Shown one piece after another: positions 37,930 through 48,636 of a stretch of DNA of 64,000 bases. A model generated the notes under the pieces. The model was given only the letters and a program-made list of their open reading frames with translations. It was not told the origin of the DNA and did not search any database. The DNA lies in the NCBI GenBank assembly GCA_003342895.1, contig PTFA01000028.1, forward strand, positions 4,548,433 to 4,612,432, in the 5' to 3' direction. How positions within the stretch are numbered: position 1 is the first letter of the stretch; each line of letters opens with the position of its first letter. The stretch is from Casuarius casuarius (Eukaryota > Chordata > Aves > Casuariiformes > Casuariidae). The position numbers and the translations under genes are program-made.

Positions 37930-39773
37930 TAGTGCATGATAAAGTCTACATGCATGCAAAATGTAATACAAAACCAGAGAATTTACTTTTTATTTTACTT
38001 CTGCAACTAAAAGAAAGCAGGCAGAATAATTGCTTGCATTTGGGCTGTTTTCCCAGAAACAAGGCACTTAATTACTTCTTTTCTTCTAAATCATTGAAGT
38101 TATTGCCAGTAGTCCAGTCCCGAATCAAAAATGAATAAGAAATGAGTGGGTCTGAGCCTGTACTCTTTGTTCAGGCAAAACTCTTGCTGACAGCACGGCT
38201 GCTGCAGAGTGGCGTCCACCCTTTAGAGTGCACACAAAATGCTGTTTGCCTGCCACATACTGAGTGTGGTTGTTAGCGACGGAGCTAATCCTTCTTTGAT
38301 TCCTGTGTCAGCTTCTTGGTGCTTGGAAAGAATTGACACTCCGGCTGGTCTCAGCATTCCTCTAGCAAGTCCTCAAAAGCCACGTCAGCTTGAATGGGAA
38401 GATGCAAGGAGAAATGCAGGGAAAGGCCTGTGCGGAAACTGTGGCTGTAACTGTGGCACTGTGAGCACTTGTGAGCCCTTGTGTCCAGATGAGCACCTTG
38501 GCGACATCCTGATTCCACATCTGGGTGAGATCTGGGCACATCCCAGCCCCTTCCTCCTTTTCTTCCTGTGTCTTAGTTGGGAAGGCAACCTGGGTGTACA
38601 GAATGGCTGGAGTAAAAAGCTGGCTTTGATTAGTCCCTAATCTGTATGACTGGGGAAGTGGGGATCCCAGGGCAGGCGGTGATGCCTACTGCTCCATCTA
38701 GATGTAGCTAATCTAATAATCTTATGAATTAACTGGGCAAAGCTGGTTCTGAGGTTTGCAGTTAAAGGCTGGTTGACACCTTGCACTTGTGCAGATGCGT
38801 TGAACAGGAAAGGACATACCTCCTCTGAGACCGCATCAGTGCTTCAGTACCAGGTATCCAAGACACCTTGATTGTGCACTACAGAAGTTACAGAAAGCCT
38901 TCCTCACGGATCTAGGATCAGGACCTTTGAGGGAGTGCGAAGCACATAGCTCCCAGACATCAGTTCTTGCAGATGTATGGCCAAAAAAGGGGGAGTGTGC
39001 TGACCTCCTAGCAAAGATATTTCAATATGTGCACTGCCTAGGATTTCTGGGGAGCTCAAGAAGGATTGTGTTTGCTGACCATGTTTTTTCTCCTCTGAAA
39101 GTAGGGCAGCTCTTCACAGTCCCTAGCCTCAATCTGACATAACTTGCTGACCCACAGTGTTTGCACTTGTCCTCTGTAGAACTGACTTTCTGTCCAGGTG
39201 CAGTGCTTTGGGTTTATTTTGTGTTGTGGTCTGTGATTTTGTGGTTTTTTTGCTAGACAGATTCTGTGCCTTGCCCCACTGTTCCCAGTCATCTTACTGT
39301 TACCTTCCTTTTGTGGCGTCCAATTGCTCTCCACTGGTCCTTGGCTCTTTTTGGCAGGGATTGTTTTTGGTTGTGCTTGCCGAGTGTCTTATACAGTTCC
39401 TTTGCTGAGGCCTTAGGTACCACTACAGAGTAATGATAGTATTAACAGTATTAATGAACTCCCAAGAAATAATACTCTGAAGAAAAATGGCAACATTGAT
39501 AAGCTGTTCTTACAGCAGGAAAGAGAGAGCAATAGGGTGAGAGAGTCAAGTCCAGTCAAGCCCGGAGACATCATTCCCAAGGCAACAGATTCCACTTACC
39601 TGGTACCTGTTGCAAACTAGAATATCTCAAAAATGAAAATACGCTCTTTGAACTCTAGATCCAACTTTGGTTTTCCCTAGGTCAGGGTCATGCTGCCCTC
39701 TTCAACCCCAGGCAATTCATCTCCCCTCTCCTTGACTATGATGCCGGATTTTGAGAAGCCTAGAAAGCATGGG

Positions 39774-39800
39774 CCGCAAGCTATCCGCAAGCTATCCGCA
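39774..39800 (+). repeat. 11-base tandem repeat, about 2.5 copies
   Basis: The unit CCGCAAGCTAT occurs at 39774-39784 and 39785-39795, followed by a partial CCGCA. Confidence 0.9.
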
Positions 39801-40174
39801 CCCTGGGTGGATTTACCGTGCTCTCTAGGGGCCACACGGGTTTGCCATTTCCCAAAGGCTGTGTGACTGTTAGCACATTGAAGCGAGCTAGGCTCAGAGC
39901 ACTTGGTTCACCTTATCTTTTCCGAGTGGTTTTCCCCACTCTCAATATTCCTGATCAGGGTAGAAAATGAGCTAAAAGGCAGAGGAAGGGGCACGGGCTG
40001 GGAGTCCGGGACAACGCGGGAAGCCGGTCCGCCGCCTTCCCCATCAGTGCCTAGGGGGAAACCTTTCCCGGAGCGCTTCGTGGGGGGAGGCTGCAGCCGG
40101 GCGGGGCCGGGCGCTGCCGGGAGGGGNGCTGGGCCCTGGCAGCTCCCATGGCCCATCCCGGTTGTGCTCTCCAG

Positions 40175-40254
40175 GTGCTGCTGCAAGAGGAGCCCACCGA
40201 CCACCTGGGCACCGTGGTGCGGCAGCAAGTCGTGTTCACCATCAGCGCAATGAG
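40175..40254 (+). pseudogene. Exon-like fragment resembling avian maestro HEAT-like (MROH) genes
   Basis: 80 bases bounded by a pyrimidine-rich acceptor (TGTGCTCTCCAG) and a GT donor. They read VLLQEEPTDHLGTVVRQQVV and then FTISAM. The EEPT-HL-VRQ pattern recalls a HEAT-repeat helix pair in the MROH genes that are expanded in birds. A possible second piece at about 40590-40655 (RQHTKH, stop, GEEKLEDICE) carries an in-frame TAG. No other exons were found nearby, so a degenerate copy is more likely than an active gene. The assignment is from memory of the family pattern. Confidence 0.35.
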
Positions 40255-41451
40255 GTAGCTGCTCCAGCCCTGGCTTGGCCAGGGCCCCCCCACCAGATGT
40301 CCCCCAGTGAGTGGAGCTGGGGCAGTGGGTATCTTGTGAGGTATCTGNGGAGTGACTGCTGGGTGATGTGAGGGCCGGTGCTCAGAGGCCTCATCCTGTT
40401 GTGCGACGCAGCAGGGACGGTGAGNAGGAGGCAGCTTGCTGAACCTGTACCAGCAGTGTGTGGCTGGGCAGGGGATGCTGGGTAACANGGCACTTTGGAG
40501 GATGCCTGGTAAGGTGGGCAGGGCCTGGGGGGAGCTGTGCTGCTTGGGGTGGGCTGGGGAGCAAGATCTGTGAGGGGCTGTGTGTGTGCCTAGGGCTCAT
40601 CAGGCAGCACACGAAGCACTAGGGCGAGGAGAAGCTGGAGGACATCTGCGAGGGTGAGNGAGGGCAGCAGCCTATCAGCTGGGGTGGTGGGGAAGAAGTG
40701 GGGAAGACCCCACCCTGTCATTGCCAGGACATGGGCCAAACACCCTCAGGTGCCCTGGGGACAGCCTGCCTGGGCAGGTGCAGCTGCAATAGCTATGAAG
40801 TGCTCTGCCAGCAAACTGGATGGAGTCTCTCCTCCAGGTGCTAATGACCTTTCCCAGCCCACCTGCAGGAATGTTTTCTCCCTCCCAATTCCTGTCTCTC
40901 AGACTTTGCAGGCTTTGCCCAGAGTTGGCACGTGCCACAGCCATCTCCAGTGTACAGATCCTCAGGCAAAAGGAGAGGGAAACCAGGTGTCGGGGCTGAC
41001 GCTGCAGGGCTGGCACAAACTGTATGCACATCCCCAGCCCCCATGGCCCTGGGGAGCTCATGATGCCACCAGGAGGCCATGCGATCCCCTTGACATCTCT
41101 CCTGCCCCAGACACCGAGGTGGCAGTCATGGCCAGGCCTCTGTGGCTGCACTTGTGAGGCAGCGCCCATCATACCTCTTGAACCAGGCACTGCCCCAGCA
41201 AGGGGACTTGTTCCCCAAAGTCCCACAAAGAGAACTGGAGGAAGAGGAGGGCTGCCAGTGTCCAACTACATCAGCTCCGTAGGTGCAGGGCCTGGGGGTG
41301 TGGAGGGGAGAAACGGATTTCTCTTCCCAGGGCTTGTATGTTTTCTTCCTCGGCCCACCAAAGAAAAAGAAGAAAGAGAGAAGAGGGAGAGAAAAGGCGT
41401 GTGAAGGCTTCAAGCCTGGGGCTGGAGCCAGCAGTGGGGCAGTGGGAGGAT

Positions 41452-41491
41452 GGCAGCTGAGGGCTGGAGGCGGCAGCTGAGGGCTGGAGGC
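41452..41491 (+). repeat. 20-base perfect tandem duplication
   Basis: GGCAGCTGAGGGCTGGAGGC occurs at 41452-41471 and again at 41472-41491. A diverged third copy follows (AGCAGCTGCTG). Confidence 0.95.
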
Positions 41492-41499
41492 AGCAGCTG

Positions 41500-43010
41500 C
41501 TGCACCTCCGGGCAGTCACTGACTTTGGTGCTCTGCTGGTGACGAGCTGCCCTGGGAGAAGGCTGTCGCTCCTGTGCCCGGGCAGTGCCATCGCTGAGCC
41601 CAGCCCCCAGGGCTGGGGCTGCTCCTTGCGCTTCGGCACGGCACAACGAGAGGTGCGGCTGGTTTCTCGGCCTTCTGGAGTGGGCGCGCTGCCAAGCAGC
41701 AGAGACCAGGGGCTGGCATGGCTGCAGGGAGGCTGCTCAGCCCCCTGCTACAGCCAGCAGTTCTCTTCGGAAGCGCACAGAAGCCAGTGCAGCTGCACTT
41801 TCTGTCCCTCCCCTGGAGGGAAAGCTGAAGCCACAACATTGTGGAGTTGAATGAGGCAAACGGTGCCGCGCAGCCGCCGATTCGAGCACAAACGGCAACG
41901 TCTGAACACCGCGGCTGCCACGGCCCCCAAGCCGGAGCGGCCAGACCCCCCGGAACCGGACCCAGCCGGTTGCAGCCCGCCCCAACGGCCGCGCCCCGCC
42001 CCTCGCAGTCCAGCGCCGCAGCCAATGGGCGGAGCCGCCGCGGCGCGCGGGCACGTGGTGGGCGGGACCACCGGGCCGCGTGCGGGGCAGGCGGGGCGGC
42101 GGGGGCAGCGCGGGGCCGCGGGCCGGGCCGGCCCCGGGGGCGGCGGCGGCGGCGGGGTCCCGCCCCGCTCACCTGGGCAGCGCGGGCGGCCGCGCCGGAG
42201 CGCCGGTCCCGCTGCCTTCCGCCCCGCGGAGGATGAACGGGCCCGGCTGCGCGCCGGGGCTGCTGAACGGGCCCGGGAGGAAGGTGAGCAGAGGTGGCCC
42301 CGGGGGGCTGGGGGGGCCGGGCCGGAGTGCCTGGAGTTTGCTTTTGGGGAGGGAAGGCCAAAACTTGGCTGGACTTAGCGGCTGGCGCCGATGCCCGGGG
42401 ACAGCTGCCCTGTCCTGCGGCGTCCAGGGGTGCCGGCTTGCTGGTGCTGTGCGTCTTGCTGGAGGGCTTGGACCCAAACACCGGCTAGCTCCTCGCCTCA
42501 CCCTCCGCCACCCCCGCGGGGATCCGCTCGCCGCCGCCTCCTGCAGCCGCCCCCTAGGCGCTGTTTCGGGAGCCCCGGGGGCCGCGCAGCAAACCTGCGA
42601 GCGCCCCGGCGCCTCTGCAGCCCGGGCGGCGGGGCCGTGCTGTCCCCGCTGCGGCGTCGGCGCGGGGGGCGGCGAGACGACCTCCCTCCCGGCTCCGGCC
42701 AGCTCGCCCTGGGGTTTCCCCCGGCGGGACCCCCCTTCCCCGCACCCGGCGCGCTGGGACTCGCTGGCGGGCCGCAGCCGCCGGCAGGTCCCGGGGACGG
42801 CGGCACCGCCGGGCCGCGCCGCGCCGCCCCAGCCCGGCCCTGGCTGCAGCCCGCGGGGCCGCGACCTGCCCGGTGGAGGCGCGTGTGTCCGCCGCTGCCC
42901 GGGCGCCCGCTCGGCCTCGTTCAACGCAGCTGGCCGGCAGGCGTTTTCGGCGGTGCCTCATGCCCACAGCACAGAGCCAAAAGCTTCCTCCAAACGCGGT
43001 AACCACCCGA
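41500..43010. promoter_or_regulatory. Strong CpG island, probable bidirectional promoter
   Basis: Very high CpG density. The segment around 42018-42065 contains a CCAAT box (GCAGCCAATGGGCGGAG), GGGCGG boxes and a CACGTG E-box, a classic TATA-less promoter. Downstream on the + strand a short open frame starts at 42232 (MNGPGCAPGLLNGPGRK) and meets an AAG/GTGAGC donor at 42283. On the minus strand a CCCAG/GTGAGC donor lies near 42173. It is about 6.4 kb upstream of the PDE8B first exon, so it could drive an alternative PDE8B first exon, a ZBED3-like gene or non-coding RNA. The function is unproven. Confidence 0.65.
42232..42282 (+). CDS. Candidate 5' coding exon, unassigned
   Basis: The ATG has a purine at -3 (GAGGATGA). 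The frame gives 17 residues, MNGPGCAPGLLNGPGRK, and ends exactly at a consensus donor (AAG/GTGAGC). The frame remains open upstream in the GC-rich DNA, so the start is uncertain. I do not recognise the sequence. It could be an alternative first exon of PDE8B or of another transcript, or a chance ORF within a 5'UTR exon. Confidence 0.25.
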
Positions 43011-43166
43011 GCGCTATTTGCCTTGCAAATATGCCCATTGAACAATGAATCAATGGAGAACAGTTGTGTTATTAAAACTGTCACAAGCAAATAACAAGCC
43101 TATTATGAGGAAATGACCACTGGAGTGGTGCTGGGGGACTTGTCAGTGCTGGTAGAACTGTAGGTT

Positions 43167-43215
43167 GCTTTTCTTTCTTTTCTTTTCTTTCTTTTCTTTC
43201 TTTTTTTTTTTTTAA
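43167..43215 (+). repeat. Pyrimidine simple repeat (TTTTC/TTTC)n plus poly-T
   Basis: Near-pure CT tract of alternating TTTTC and TTTC units running into a T homopolymer. Confidence 0.9.
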
Positions 43216-43874
43216 GTGCAGTGAAGTACTTGATTCAATCCTATTCTAAGGTAAACCAAAGGGCTCTTTTATATGTGGCCTTTTATATGTGACGTGCTTG
43301 CTGTTGTCATAGAAAATTTGCTTTTTAACTAAAAGTGTCCAGCCAGTATCTTGCCAAGTATTGAGCTCCTCAAGGTGAATAATGCTGTCTAACAACACAA
43401 TGCTACTGCTGGTGAAGGAAGCACTGTGTATTTCGGTGTGTTACTCTTCACTCTCAAAGCACTGTGCTAAAGCTGACGGGCTGCCTGTGTCTCTCAAGAA
43501 CATGCTGATACAAGGGCAGTGCCAAGCTGGCCCGTGCTAGGGAATGGGCTGCAGGCGTCTGTCCCCAAGGGGAGTCCTCATGCCTGCGTTCCCTAGGGCA
43601 GCTTGTGGTCTGGGCTCCTGTCCCTGTCAGTAGTGAGGCAAAGCCCAAGGTTGCACCTTTTCCTACCCCTGGGGAGAGAGAAGCAGCTGCAGCCAGAAGA
43701 GAGCAGAAACTGCAGCTCTTCCTTGCTCTGGCACAAACGGGTGGAAAAGGTGAAGGAGAGCGGAGGTCCCTCCTGCCCCTCTCTGCACTCTCAGCACAAT
43801 TTGTGCCCCAGCAGCATTTGCAGCAGCACAGGGCGCAGGCTGCTAGCGGAAAGGGAATGGGACTGAGTTCCCTC

Positions 43875-43990
43875 TTCAGCTCTGCTTGCCTGAGTGATCT
43901 TGTCAAGAGACTTCTCTGTGACTCAGTTTCTCTACTTGCAAAATATGCATAATGTAAAGTAATTTATGGTAAAAAGTGAGATAGCTGTTA
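43875..43990 (+). repeat. MIR-like (CORE-SINE) relic
   Basis: TGAGTGATCTTGTCAAGAGA, CTTCTCTGTGACTCAGTTTC and TCTACTTGCAAAAT follow the MIR block order (GTGACCTTGGGCAAGT, CTGTGCCTCAGTTTCC, TCTGTAAAATGG). This is the clearest of the MIR-like matches in the window. Confidence 0.65.
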
Positions 43991-44297
43991 TTGTCTGAGC
44001 CATCCAAAATCTGCCTGTAAAAGAAGGCCAAAGTCTGACAGGTTTTATAATGTGAGGAATTATCAAGCAATTCCAGCAAATCCATTCGATCTGAGCAATG
44101 CTTACTTCCATCTTTACTCCCTGGGAGTATTTTATTGCAGGATGTTGCTGTTGGGAGATTTCACTCATAGCACGCAGAATTTAGTACACATACAGAATAT
44201 AATAAATCCATAATAAATTGAAACATAGTTTCGTTGCAGCAAATAATTTTTTCAAAGTTATGAAGTGAAAGTAGTTTCGGACAGAGTAAAAAATACC

Positions 44298-44398
44298 GGA
44301 CTAAATTTTGCTTTTTGGTTGAATTGGAGGAAGTTCATTGCTTTCAGTGAACTTGCTCCTGATTACATTGGTATAAGTGAGAATCATCAGATTTGTGG
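44298..44398. repeat. Decayed inverted-repeat element (MITE-like)
   Basis: GGACTAAATTTTGC at the left and GTGAGAATCATCAGATTT at the right flank GCTCCTGATTACATTGGTAT. The order matches the element type at 27.7 kb, with comparable divergence. Confidence 0.5.
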
Positions 44399-46479
44399 AT
44401 TGGAAAATACATTCTGCTCTTCCTCAGGCAAAATAAATAACCTTCACCTTTCATATTCAACATCTGTTTTCCAAACAACATGATTTCTTGTATGGTTGAG
44501 GAATAAAAGCACAAGGTTAGTGTCTGAAAATCTATTATTATAGTTTTAAAAAAATGGAGGTGTACATAGAAGGCTTCCATTCTAGCTATCATGATTATTA
44601 TTTTCCTCATATCTATTTTGAGTTAAAAACACCGTATGTAGTCTGGATAATTTAAATTACTTTTTAAGCATTTACTTTGCTGTAATCTAGGTATGCAGCA
44701 TGTTAGTTTTCACTGTAGTTTAGAAATCTGGACTGATATGAAAGGACTGAGAAACTGTTGAGCCTCCTAAGAACTCAGATCCTATTCCTAGTAACTTTTT
44801 TCTATACAGGCTTATTTATACATTCTTAAACTGGTTTTATGGTAAATGAACCGTGAATAGAGGTAACTGTCTTCAGAAGCTGGTTGTCAAGTACCAGATT
44901 TTTAAGTCTCTGTAAAATGCGACCTCTGAAGTAGTATATTCTTACTGCAATGAACTGGGATTTACAGATGTTACTTCCAATAATGCCAACATAAACTTAC
45001 CAATCTACTTGTAGCATAAAGTCTTAATATTGAGGTCTGTGTGAAGCCTATGACTGGCTTTGGAAGGGATATAAAGTTTGGAGGAGTTTATTTTCCTCAT
45101 TGTGGAGGGATTTATAGGTTTAAATCCCATAGAGAATCCCTTGCTTTTTACTGGAAAAAAGACTAGATGCTTCAAGGTTCCACTGGCTTCTTCCAGAATC
45201 ATTCATATACTTAAATCCATCATGCTAAATTTAGTCATGTAAAAGAAACTGGTTTCCTGTAAGGGTAAAATTTGTTAGGATTTAGGATTTTTTAGTTTAC
45301 AACTGAGGCCAGTCAAAGCTCCTTTTTAGTGGAAAAATTGCTGCGTGTTAATGTCTGCCGGTGGTTGCATGCACTGGCTTAATGCTGGAGCTATACAAAA
45401 TGTAGGTTCCTGAGGGCAGTCTGCTTCAGTGCATTGACTGTACCTCCCGTAAGTCCCTGGTGCTCACACGTGCTGCTCACGCTTAGCCTATACCAGTCAG
45501 GGCAGACTGCAGCCAGATGACAGCAAGAGCAGCATTTGATGGAGGAGTGTGTGCCATGAGAGGTGGAGCGAGCGAGTGAGTGTGAATGTATGTGTGTGAA
45601 ATATTCCCTCTTCTCCAGCGTTTGGTAAATCTGCAGCTATCTTCTCACAGGAGAGATGCAGCAAGAATATAGATGCTAGGAAAAGAGAACTTATAACATT
45701 CCTCTCCATTTTTTCACCTATTTCAGCTGTAGACAGTCATCTTTCTCTTCTGCACCTGCTTACTTTGCCCCACTCCAGCGCTGCTCATGCTAATCAACAC
45801 TTGCTTGTACTGTCTCTCCTTCTGCTGTCAGATAAAGTATTACTCTCCTCTTTTCTGCTGCCTTTCAGCAATCCGTATAGTTCCCCATACAGCCTACCCT
45901 GCTCTCACGTGCTCTGGCACGTCTTACAGGCAGGTCCATACCCTTCAGTGATGATCCTTCCCCATTACCCAGAAACCAACAGCAAAGTGAGAGCTACTCA
46001 GGAGTTACCCTTAGCAAAGATTCTCCAGACCTGCAACTTCTTGTTCTTATGACTTATTCTCTGACATAATTGGAATGTTATTCCCAAACGAAGGAAATCC
46101 ACGTGTGAAGGGGCAGCTGTCTGCAATCCCATCTGAAATCAATAGCAAAGCTGTCACAGAATTCAATAGGAACAGGAGAGAACCCTGAGCACTGGGATGG
46201 TAGGGAAATCTAGGCATTGACTGAATGATGAAGTAACTTCTCACTGATGTTGATTTAGAAAAATGGACTGTGAATAGCTAACAGCACTGTTTAGTGTTCG
46301 ATCTGACATTTTCACCAAGCTCAGTCTGCAAAGTCAAAATACTGTTTGCTTTCACATTCTTTATTAAAATTCTAAATACTCCTGATACTTGGAGGAGGTA
46401 AATTCCTATGAGCTAGGTCTCAAACCAGACTCAACAGCTCTTAAAGGCCTTTCTGGGCAACTTCGTTTCCAGATACTGT

Positions 46480-46625
46480 ATTGGATTCTGAGTGTGATGA
46501 TCCTGGGTCCTGCTCCTGCCTCTGTTGCAAATCTCAGGTGTCGCCTAGGGCAAATAACTTAATTCCCCAACTTTAGTTTCCCAGTCATTAACAGAAAGGT
46601 TAGTTCTTTAGTGTAATGAGACTAA
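46480..46625 (+). repeat. MIR-like (CORE-SINE) relic
   Basis: CCTGGGTCCTGCTCCTGCC, GGGCAAATAACTTAATTCCC and CAACTTTAGTTTCCCAGTC are spaced like the MIR head, GGGCAAGT block and CCTCAGTTTCC block. Confidence 0.55.
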
Positions 46626-47504
46626 AATGAAGGGAGTCTTTAAAATATTGTAAGAAATAAATACTTCTTGTTGCTTTATTGATTATTAAGTGCAATTATA
46701 GGATGTGTTTGTCTGCAACTAAATGCATTAGGTTCATCTACCAGCAACAAAGGCTGCACGGTTGGGTGATGAATTGTAGTCTACTTCATTTTGCTTCTAC
46801 TGAGCCTGCCTTCAAGGCTGGTCATCAAAGTGAGCAACCAGCAGAGCAGCATGACACCACGCAAACACGCAGCATATGCAGTATGAACCACAACTTGGTT
46901 TGTGAACTTTGACAGCTATCAGGGAAAAAAATTACTTGAAATTTGAAATTTCAAAGAAATTTGATTGCGAGGGCCAACACAGGCTATCTCTGGTAAATGA
47001 AAAAACACAGTTTGTCAAATAGGTTGGTGATCTCAGTCCAGTTGTTGAGGAATGAATGTCCATATTGCCACAATTGCAATGACCTGTGGGCAGGATGGGA
47101 AGAGACAGGCTGGCGGCTGATAGTCTCTCTAAACTGAGGCATCTTAGATGTGAAGCTATCACTGCTGCTGTCATGTTTAATCACGAATGCACTTCAGGAA
47201 TATTAGACATCAACACAAAATGTTTGGAGCGTTTTGTCATTCTGCGTCACAATCCTTGCACCGACCATGCTTCATTTTTCTAGCATTTTTAGATCATTTA
47301 TTAAAACCTAGATGGAGAGGCACTGCTTAAACATCAGGTAACACTCCAAGAAGACGGAAAGGTGCATATAGAGCTGTCGGTTGGTAACCGAGTGTCGGGC
47401 GAACGCTTTATTAGGCAGCAAGCATACCACTTGGATGGCATTACCAATTCTTGAAGGATTTATAATGTGCCATTGAAAACAGAGGGATTTAAACTAAAAT
47501 CTTG

Positions 47505-47630
47505 CAAAGACTTAAAAACCACATGTTTAACTTTACACCTCGTATGTAGTTCCACTGAGGTCAATGAAGCTATTCACTGCGGAAAGTTAAGTATGTGTGT
47601 AAATCTCAGCAGGATTAAGGATTTAGCTTG
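47505..47630. repeat. Decayed amniote interspersed repeat
   Basis: TTTAACTTTACACC, TAGTTCCACTGAGGTCAATG and AAAGTTAAGTATGTGTGTAA appear in the order of a widespread reptile/turtle repeat (AGTCCCATTGACTTCAATGG, then AAAGTTAAGCA-GTGCTTAAG). Family naming is left open. Confidence 0.45.
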
Positions 47631-48242
47631 ATTATCTCCCCAGGGACTGGAAACAGGGGCTGGTAGTTATCAGATGTATAGCCCAAGAGATCAGAGACAG
47701 TTTGTGTCTTTGAATATTGGTCTAATTGAAGAACAGCATTAAAATTGTTGAACAATCCTGGCTTTTTTCCCTAAACTTGCAGTAGGTTTTTTGTGGCTAC
47801 AAGCTCCTACTTAAAAATCCCTGTATCAATTGAAATTTGCTTTCACATGGCAAAGAAAAACAGGTGCATCTTGATTTTTAAAGTAAGTGTTTTTAACAGT
47901 TTGGGGGGAAAAAAATAGTATTTGACACAGCTGGCGGGGAGGGCGGATTTTGAGGGGAGGGGAGGACATGTTGAATGTATCAAAGTCTTGAAACCAGGCG
48001 CTCTACCAGGGGTTGTGCCAGGGAAGAGAGCTCTCCTCCTCCTCCTCGGCTGAAGGAGCCCCCGGCCGCACCACAGGGGTCCTGTGGGTTTCTGCTCGCC
48101 CCTCTGTGCCCCGGACGGCCCCGGGGCCCCGACCCCGGCAAGCAGAGAGGCGGCAGCAGCGGGGGCTGAGCCCCGCGGCCGGCAGCGGAGCAGGGCTGCG
48201 CCCGGCGGGCGGGCGGCTGCCCCCGGGCCGGGCCGGGCCGGG

Positions 48243-48620
48243 NNNNNNNNNNNNNNNNNNNNNNNNNNNNNNNNNNNNNNNNNNNNNNNNNNNNNNNNNN
48301 NNNNNNNNNNNNNNNNNNNNNNNNNNNNNNNNNNNNNNNNNNNNNNNNNNNNNNNNNNNNNNNNNNNNNNNNNNNNNNNNNNNNNNNNNNNNNNNNNNNN
48401 NNNNNNNNNNNNNNNNNNNNNNNNNNNNNNNNNNNNNNNNNNNNNNNNNNNNNNNNNNNNNNNNNNNNNNNNNNNNNNNNNNNNNNNNNNNNNNNNNNNN
48501 NNNNNNNNNNNNNNNNNNNNNNNNNNNNNNNNNNNNNNNNNNNNNNNNNNNNNNNNNNNNNNNNNNNNNNNNNNNNNNNNNNNNNNNNNNNNNNNNNNNN
48601 NNNNNNNNNNNNNNNNNNNN
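48243..48620. other. Assembly gap (378 N)
   Basis: N run ending 16 bases before the PDE8B ATG. It removes the probable core promoter and 5'UTR. Confidence 0.99.
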
Positions 48621-48636
48621 GGGGGTGGGGGGAGGG

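Larger units (their letters stand above)
20331..39900. other. Gene-poor intergenic region
   Basis: About 19.5 kb in which I recognise no protein family on either strand. Open frames are short and lack flanking splice sites or homology. Contents: a G-rich run at 21479-21507, a 19-base tandem duplication at 26385-26422, decayed repeats at 27704-27827 and 37838-37929, A/T-rich microsatellite-like tracts (TTTG at about 32641-32661, TTA at 36202-36231), poly-T near 35979-35996, and an 11-base tandem repeat at 39774-39800. Confidence 0.6.
39901..41500. other. GC-rich stretch with isolated ambiguous bases
   Basis: Composition shifts sharply from AT-rich to GC-rich. Single Ns occur at 40127, 40348, 40425, 40488 and 40659, so the base calls are less reliable than elsewhere. 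Apart from the MROH-like exon no gene is recognised; long overlapping frames on both strands are expected from GC-rich DNA. Confidence 0.6.
43011..48010. other. Intergenic region upstream of PDE8B
   Basis: Returns to AT-rich DNA with no recognised gene. It contains a (TTTTC)n pyrimidine tract at 43167-43215, MIR-like relics at 43875-43990 and 46480-46625, decayed inverted-repeat relics at 44298-44398 and 47505-47630, and G-runs at 47904-47966 just before the PDE8B island. Confidence 0.6.

Noticed and set aside
38239..38640. 133-codon + strand frame
   Set aside because: It is moderately protein-like (Cys-rich CGNCGCNCGT) but has no splice signals, conserved motif or promoter. Not supported as a gene.
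41516..42924. Long minus- and plus-strand frames (up to 322 codons) in the 42 kb island
   Set aside because: They are rich in Pro, Arg, Ala and Gly and open in many frames at once, as expected from GC-rich DNA. No domain or BED finger is seen.
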